Shown here one piece after another: positions 60,201-64,000 of a DNA stretch of 64,000 nt (position 1 is its first letter; each line of letters opens with the position of its first letter). The notes under the pieces were generated by a model. The model searched no databases. It worked only from the letters and a program-made list of their open reading frames with translations, and was not told the origin of the DNA. Both the position numbers and the translations under genes were made by a program. The stretch lies in the NCBI GenBank assembly GCA_013180625.2, contig SNVD02015034.1, forward strand, positions 1 through 64,000, written 5' to 3'. The stretch comes from Boswellia sacra. Taxonomy: Eukaryota; Streptophyta; Magnoliopsida; Sapindales; Burseraceae.

Positions 60201-63200
60201 CTTAGCATTGGCAATCGTCCTCCCCAATTCCAAGTCTTGAAATTCACAATGAGTAGAGAAAAATTTAGTAACACAGTTCATATCCCTTGTAAGTTTACTT
60301 ATAGACAATAAGCTGCAAATAATTTGGGAACCAACAAGACAGATTTGAGGGTTAGATTGTCGGAAATGACCACTGAACCCATTCCTTCCACCTTGGATAG
60401 AGACCCATCAGCTATTCTCACCATAAAGTCTCCTGAATAAGGTTTGTACGTATGGAAAAGTGAAGCATTACCAGTCATGTGATCCGACGCACCAGAGTCT
60501 ATTGTCCAAGAAGTTGAGGTTTCCATATGTGATTTAAAAGCTACTACAGGATTACCTCTTTGCGCCACCAAACTTGTGCTCGCAAAAGGATCATGTTGAG
60601 AGGACTGTGGTCCTATTGAAGAGGAACTGAACATTTTTTTAAGCAGTTCTAACTATTTTTTGCTAAATAGATTTGTCTAATGCGTAGGCTGTGGCATTTC
60701 TCCGGTTGAGGTAAAACCACGACTTTCTGTTGCTCCCTTTGGCTTCCAATCTGTAGGTTTGCCATGGAGTTTCCAACACTTCTCACGGGTATGACCAGGT
60801 CGATTGTAGTGATCACACCAAGGTCGTTCACCTCGCTTGTTCATGCGTGGATCATTATTGGATTTCCCATTCGAAGTAAAATTCTTGGACACCAAGGCAG
60901 ATCCTTCTGAGTAAAATATGAGAGGAGAAGGATCATCAGATAACATCACCTTACAACGTCCCTCTTCACGTCGTACTTCAGCAAATGCCTCCTCTGTCGA
61001 AGGAAAAGGATCTCGAGCCACCACACGACCACGAACTTCATCAAGATTCCGACTTAGCCCAGCCAAAAAATCATACACCTGTTCACTTTCGAGCTTGCGC
61101 CGTTGTTTGACAATACACTCAGTACAACATGAGTCATCATCATTGAATAGGTCAAGTTCTTGCCATAAATCTTGGAGATCGGAAAAGTACTGAGTAAGTG
61201 AACTTGTACCTTGCTTTAAAGCTTTTAGTTTTGACCGGAGTTCAAATATTTGGGAAGCATTGCCAAGATTTGAATACATTCTGCGGGCTGTATCCCAGAC
61301 TTCTTTAGCCGTTTTGAAGAATAAATAGCGATGATTAATCTTGGGCTCCATGGAGTTGATAAACAATGCGAGAACAATAGAGTTTTCAGCCATCCAAGTA
61401 TTGTAGGTGGGACTATTTGGTGAGGGAGCAGCAAGCTCACCTGTGATGAAACCAAGTTTGCCTCGACCACAGATAAAAATTTTGACAGATTGTGCGCACT
61501 GTAGATAGTTTTTTCCATCCAACTTGTGGGCTATGATATGAAGAGAAGAAAGATCACCACTGGAAAGAGTGGTGATGGAGGAAAGTGAGGTGTCTCATAG
61601 GACTGGCCGGAAGTTGGGGATTCAGGATTATCTTCTGTCATGGCAGCACCATATTTCACCATTTTTGGGAGAAGAAATTAGATTTCCTGCTCTGACACCA
61701 TTAAGATAATTTAGGGGAAGAGAAAAAAGTATTAACTTTATTTCTGAATGAATTTCCAGTACAAGGTACAAGAAAATATATAGGAGAAAATCAGCTGGTC
61801 TACCATACAAATCTTTCATAAATAAGGAAAGAATTAAAATAATAATCCCTTTGATCAAGAGATGCATAATAAAGTCAACTAATCAACCAGATTTAGTCAA
61901 TGACTAAATCTGTTTATTTCAGTCAATTAATTCTTAAAAATCAGAACATTAATTCCTAAAAATCAGAACATTGAATGTAGAATTTCCACAGAAACACATC
62001 CTCTATCATTTATTTTCCTTGAAATATACATGAACGTATCTTTTATTTTCATTTCAAATGGAAATTATCGAATCAAAATGTAAAATTCATAACCAAAAGG
62101 AGCCTTATATTTACTCCTCCGAAAGCACAATGATATTCAACAGGGCAAAAAAGTTGAAGCTCATTTTAAAGTTCAGAAAGCTTGTCCTTATTTGCATGGA
62201 TAACTTGTCCTCTCTTTTCTCTCTTCTTTTGGATTGATATATTTTCTCATTTCCTAAATAAGAAAGAAGAAAAACTTTTGAAGCTTTCATATTTCTGGTT
62301 TTAACTGCCGAACTTTCTTGTCAGGACTTATTTTTCAAGTAGTTGTTCATTCCTTACTCATGAGAGAACTACTTTCTGTATTTTAATATTATATAAGTGA
62401 TGGAAAGTAATACGAGGTTCTCTTAATCCATGCATCTGAATCTTTCTTGTAGGTTGGCTACCTTTCGGCTTCTATAAGATCTGTAGCAGATGCTAGAGTT
62501 GGTGACACTATTACTCATTTTGGTAGAAGGGCAGATAACTCACTTCCTGGATATGAGGAAGCCACTCCAATGGTATTCTGTGGCCTGTTTCCTGTTGATG
62601 CTGACCAGTAAAATTCTCTTGCTTGCTCTTTTTTTGTTTTTTAATTCTAGAATGTTACTTTTTTAATGCCTAAGTTTGTAGAATCAGTAATGCTTTTCTA
62701 TTTTGTTGTCAGGTTTCCCGAATTGCGTGATGCACTGGAGAAACTGCAACTTAATGATGCTGCACTTAAGGTAAATAACTTGCTAGTATGGGAAATGGAA
62801 GAACACTTGTTTTAATAATTTTTCTATTGAAAGTATCCGTATGTTGTGGTTGGAACCGTGTTTAAAAAGTAGAAACTATTTAGTAATTTTTCCATTTGTG
62901 GGCAAATTTTATCCATTTCAAGTAGTTTCTGCATCTTGGATGGTGAAATCTGTAAATTAATTGTGATGTAGCAAGTTTTAGACATTGAATTGAATGTTGG
63001 ACCTAATATATTGAACTGAAAATTTTATGGGTAACAAATTCAGTATGTTGATGATTCACTGTGGGATAGATTCTTGTTTTGCAGATCCTTTGCGGGCTTA
63101 ACTTTCTTAGCAGCTTTAGATTTCTTCTTTTCTTAATTTTAGAGATTTTTAAATACTGTCTTGGTCTCAATGTTCTAGAGGTCATGACATTAGAAATGAA

Positions 63201-63913
63201 CTCAAAAGCAGTCTTCAGATGTAATCCTAACAATCAGTGTGAAAATGAAAAAAATTTCCTTTATTCTATTGATATTTTACCTTTTAAAGTTTTATTGAAT
63301 GCTATACCAAATGCTTTTGCCAACTTTTGAAATATTAAAATACCTTTTATAATTTTACTTGAACCTTGACTTGAATTACTATGCCTTATCTTTAAAATTT
63401 AGCCCTGGGAGATTTTGTCTTTTACTTGTTTGTGAAAGCAGTCCTTAAAACTTAAGTACTCTTTGTCTATCACCTTTTTTTAAGTGATTTGAGTTTCTAC
63501 AACTCGTGAATTTTTCATTTTATGTTCAAGTTTCTACAAGAATGTAGGATATTGATATGGTCACCTGAGATAAATTACTAATGGAAGGATTGCTTTATCT
63601 TCTTGTGGTGTGTACTTTGCAGTTTGAGCCTGAGAGTTCAAGTGCAATGGGTTTTGGTTTCCGATGTGGGTTCTTGGGTCTCCTACATATGGAAATTGTT
63701 CAGGTCTGCTCTATTTTTAGCTGTCTTTGCTGTTTCTTCATTGTTATTGTTTCTTGTGTCCCATGATTTCTAAGCGCTGGGGAATTTGGACAGTTGATAT
63801 TGACCCTAAGAAATTTTATCTTGCAGGAAAGGCTTGAGAGGGAATACAATCTGAGTCTAATAACTACTGCACCAAGTGTTGTGTACAGAGTGAACCGTGT
63901 AAATGGTGATACT
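36762..63913 (+). CDS. LEPA: Chloroplast translation factor LepA/EF4 (GUF1-type GTPase), 5' 14 exons, continues past window
   Basis: EF4/LepA is a ribosome-bound GTPase that promotes back-translocation and supports plastid translation under stress. Exons: 36762-36995, 37094-37270, 37682-37768, 39360-39416, 39654-39719, 40074-40136, 41174-41218, 41345-41445, 49187-49283, 49551-49622, 62453-62607, 62713-62770, 63623-63703, 63827-63913. All junctions are GT-AG and keep frame, giving 460 codons. Residues 1 to about 60 (Ser/Arg-rich, [17 protein letters not shown]) look like a plastid transit peptide. The G domain has AHIDHGKST (91-99), RGITI (130-134), DTPGH (156-160), NKID (210-213) and SAK (241-243). 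Domain II follows ([13 protein letters not shown]), then [19 protein letters not shown] and the EF4-typical [19 protein letters not shown]. No damage is seen. Introns 8 (7.7 kb) and 10 (12.8 kb) are swollen by antisense retrotransposons. Confidence 0.95.
37769..39359. other. LEPA intron 3
   Basis: Mostly AT-rich. At about 38155-38240 one plus-strand frame reads [20 protein letters not shown] then LVEQISGLR, a coiled-coil-like piece that could be a captured exon. The minus frame at 38635-38919 has no domain I recognise. Confidence 0.5.
39862..39900. repeat. (TA)n microsatellite in LEPA intron 5
   Basis: About 19 uninterrupted TA units. Confidence 0.95.
40137..41173. other. LEPA intron 6
   Basis: Noncoding, with a 17-base A run at 40147-40163. 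The open frame at 40981-41193 overlaps the start of exon 7 in another frame and is not a gene. Confidence 0.6.
41446..43981. other. LEPA intron 8, left part
   Basis: AT-rich noncoding DNA up to the copia 2 target duplication. No recognised gene or clear terminal repeats. Confidence 0.55.
43982..44271 (-). repeat. 3' LTR of copia 2
   Basis: 290 bp; partner of 48712-48972. Contains 'gtatatataggctttct', a TATA-like element. Confidence 0.9.
44280..48667 (-). pseudogene. copia 2 gag-pol, several breaks
   Basis: Frames from right to left: gag start (48272-48667, [20 protein letters not shown]), gag C-part (47706-48092), protease and integrase (46627-47649: [64 protein letters not shown]), integrase tail (45772-46587), RT N-part (45410-45769) and RT/RNase H (44447-45283: [42 protein letters not shown]), then a stop and a tail to 44280. 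The integrase DDE residues and RT YVDD are kept, so this is the best preserved copia catalytic core here, but at least five stops or frame changes inactivate it. Confidence 0.92.
48712..48972 (-). repeat. 5' LTR of copia 2
   Basis: 261 bp; primer site abuts it at 48711. Confidence 0.9.
49623..49869. other. LEPA intron 10 start, A run and CA-rich stretch
   Basis: A 15-base A run near 49683 and CA-rich DNA to 49850. The frames at 49638-49951 on the minus strand come from this low-complexity DNA. Confidence 0.6.
49870..50570 (+). pseudogene. LINE (L1-type) reverse transcriptase 3' remnant
   Basis: Several plus frames together read [46 protein letters not shown] and [14 protein letters not shown]. 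This order (FLW-G, W---S--K-GG, NG--FW-D-WLG) is that of the region after RT in plant L1 LINEs. Multiple stops; fragment only. Confidence 0.65.
50815..50885 (+). pseudogene. copia RNase H scrap
   Basis: The plus strand reads [12 protein letters not shown], the [12 protein letters not shown] motif of copia RNase H, in opposite orientation to copia 2 and 3. Nothing else of the element was recognised. Confidence 0.45.
50964..51039. repeat. (CA)n/(CGCGCA)n alternating purine-pyrimidine tract
   Basis: Alternating C/A and C/G dinucleotides; from about 50981 to 51039 the alternation is unbroken. A second (CA)n(TA)n tract lies at 51231-51266. Confidence 0.95.
51050..51200 (-). repeat. SINE-like sequence, minus orientation
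   Basis: The minus strand has GGTTCAAGTCC (51147-51157), like a tRNA B box, followed by GGTGGCAACAATTTAATT and TAGTTGATTTTAATT. The same order occurs on the plus strand at 52590-52740. Confidence 0.4.
51881..52588. mobile_element. MITE-like element
   Basis: Ends TTAGGCTGCGTTTAGTGCAC and, read inward from the right, TTAAGGGTGTGTTTAGCGGC are imperfect inverted repeats. The interior has no gene. No clean target duplication was found. Confidence 0.45.
52321..52354. repeat. Perfect 34-bp AT palindrome
   Basis: Two halves of TAATA units mirror exactly about 52337/52338. Confidence 0.9.
52590..52740 (+). repeat. SINE-like sequence, plus orientation
   Basis: GTTCGAATCCT (52603-52613) resembles a B box and is followed by GGTGTCAACAATTTAATT and CAGTTAATTTTAATGG, as in the inverted copy at 51050-51200. 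Confidence 0.4.
52835..53900. mobile_element. Foldback element with long inverted arms, interrupted
   Basis: The left arm (about 52840-53045) and right arm (about 53165-53290 continued at 53812-53895) are inverted copies, for example 'acatatatttactttat' against its complement and 'tctcttacgtcattaca' against 'tgtaatgatgcaagaga'. The right arm is split by the hAT-like element at 53291. No gene inside. Confidence 0.7.
53291..53803. mobile_element. hAT-like MITE nested in the foldback arm
   Basis: 513 bp, ends TAAGGGTGGGAATTCG and (inward) TCGGGTTGGGAACTTGG, flanked by exact 8-bp duplications GGTGAGAT (53283-53290 and 53804-53811). Rich in CGTGTCGTGT-like words near both ends. Eight-base duplications are typical of hAT elements. 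Confidence 0.75.
54006..55384. mobile_element. Long-TIR non-autonomous DNA element 1
   Basis: The arms 54006-54350 and 55048-55384 are inverted copies about 340 bp long with indels, sharing stretches such as 'aatttttttc' and 'acccacaacgaggtaaatt' against its complement. The 700-bp centre is AT-rich and has no gene. Confidence 0.75.
55556..56631. mobile_element. Long-TIR non-autonomous DNA element 2
   Basis: Inverted ends of about 85 bp: left GGATTTTACATTATGTTTGA, right inward AAATTTTACATTATGTCTGA. Both continue into matching 'ttaaatctaat' and 'actcaattttaat' words. The interior has short frames but no domain. Confidence 0.65.
56867..57156 (-). repeat. 3' LTR of copia 3
   Basis: 290 bp, partner of 61702-61990 with few changes. 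Confidence 0.9.
57164..61640 (-). pseudogene. copia 3 gag-pol, several breaks
   Basis: From the right: gag (ATG at 61640, frame change near 61590, then 60677-61522 with [20 protein letters not shown]); its knuckle reads [14 protein letters not shown], with Tyr for the second Cys. Protease [19 protein letters not shown] (60299-60634). Integrase (59037-60308) has FIDDHTRV, but RTNNAIDYF where RTDNG is expected. RT (57931-58571) keeps [12 protein letters not shown], and RNase H (57164-57921) has [19 protein letters not shown] and [18 protein letters not shown]. Breaks near 60640, 59820, 58900, 58360, 58258, 57925 and 57390 rule out activity. Confidence 0.92.
61702..61990 (-). repeat. 5' LTR of copia 3
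   Basis: 289 bp; one spacer base separates it from the primer site. Confidence 0.9.
61996..62452. other. LEPA intron 10, right end
   Basis: AT-rich intron ending 'tttcttgtag' before exon 11. Nothing else recognised. Confidence 0.6.
62771..63622. other. LEPA intron 12
   Basis: AT-rich noncoding sequence; the frames at 63003-63330 have no domain. Confidence 0.6.
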
Positions 63914-64000
63914 GTAATATCTTCTCAATCCCAGACTAGCTCTATTTGGTTTCATTTCTTGCATCTTAAAATGTCATTTGGATTTGATGTTTAATGGGAG

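Larger units (their letters stand above)
56867..61990 (-). mobile_element. Ty1/copia retrotransposon 3 in LEPA intron 10
   Basis: LTRs at 56867-57156 and 61702-61990, exact duplications GAAAC at 56862-56866 and 61991-61995. The primer site on the minus strand is TGGTGTCAGAGC (one change from the initiator tRNA-Met complement), just inside the right LTR; polypurine tract (minus AGCTTGAGGGGAAG) at 57157-57170. The LTR ends are TGTGG...TTA, a TG...TA type. Antisense to LEPA. Confidence 0.95.

Overview
The window is nuclear DNA of a flowering plant, probably a dicot. It holds one protein gene split by many GT-AG introns, plus Ty1/copia, Ty3/gypsy, Mutator-like (MULE), CACTA, hAT-like, LINE and SINE-like sequences. 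I could not assign a species.

Bases 1-2949 are the 5' end of a gypsy element on the minus strand (broken gag, tRNA-Asp-type primer site, 1.5-kb LTR), cut by the window edge. Bases 2950-6700 are patched from rearranged MULE pieces, palindromic 'cacgac' repeats and one exon of an NT-C2-like protein.

Bases 7188-36396 form a stack of nested insertions. A MULE (7197-36387) splits an exon of a minus-strand gene; the two halves rejoin in frame across a near-perfect 9-bp target duplication. The MULE holds a broken minus-strand transposase gene (33215-35434) and a broken plus-strand DUF1985/Ulp1-protease gene (9120-26935). In an intron of the latter lies copia element 1 (11010-25325, duplication TTATT). 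Inside the gag of copia 1 lies gypsy element B (15053-24271, duplication GATGG). A CACTA-like element without transposase (27307-31448) also sits in the MULE.

Gypsy B is the most unusual object. It keeps LTRs, primer site, polypurine tract, the end of gag and a mutated protease, but has lost most of reverse transcriptase and all of integrase. In that place it carries two sense-oriented foreign reading frames: an intron-less, frameshifted LOG-like gene (cytokinin-activating phosphoribohydrolase) and a 193-codon intact ORF whose basic-plus-cysteine core resembles the nucleic-acid-binding proteins of carlavirus-type plant viruses. Between them is a 67-bp tandem repeat with a G-box in each full unit and a hairpin whose stem changes in a compensated way.

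Bases 36762-64000 are the 5' part of a plastid-type LepA/EF4 (cpLEPA) gene on the plus strand: 14 exons, 460 codons, an apparent transit peptide and all five GTPase motifs, with the reading frame kept across every junction. It runs off the right edge. Intron 8 holds copia 2 (43982-48972) and intron 10 holds copia 3 (56867-61990), both antisense to the gene, with exact 5-bp duplications and TG...TA LTR ends. Intron 10 (12.8 kb) also holds a LINE remnant, microsatellites, a foldback element with an hAT-like MITE nested in one arm, and two other long-inverted-repeat elements.
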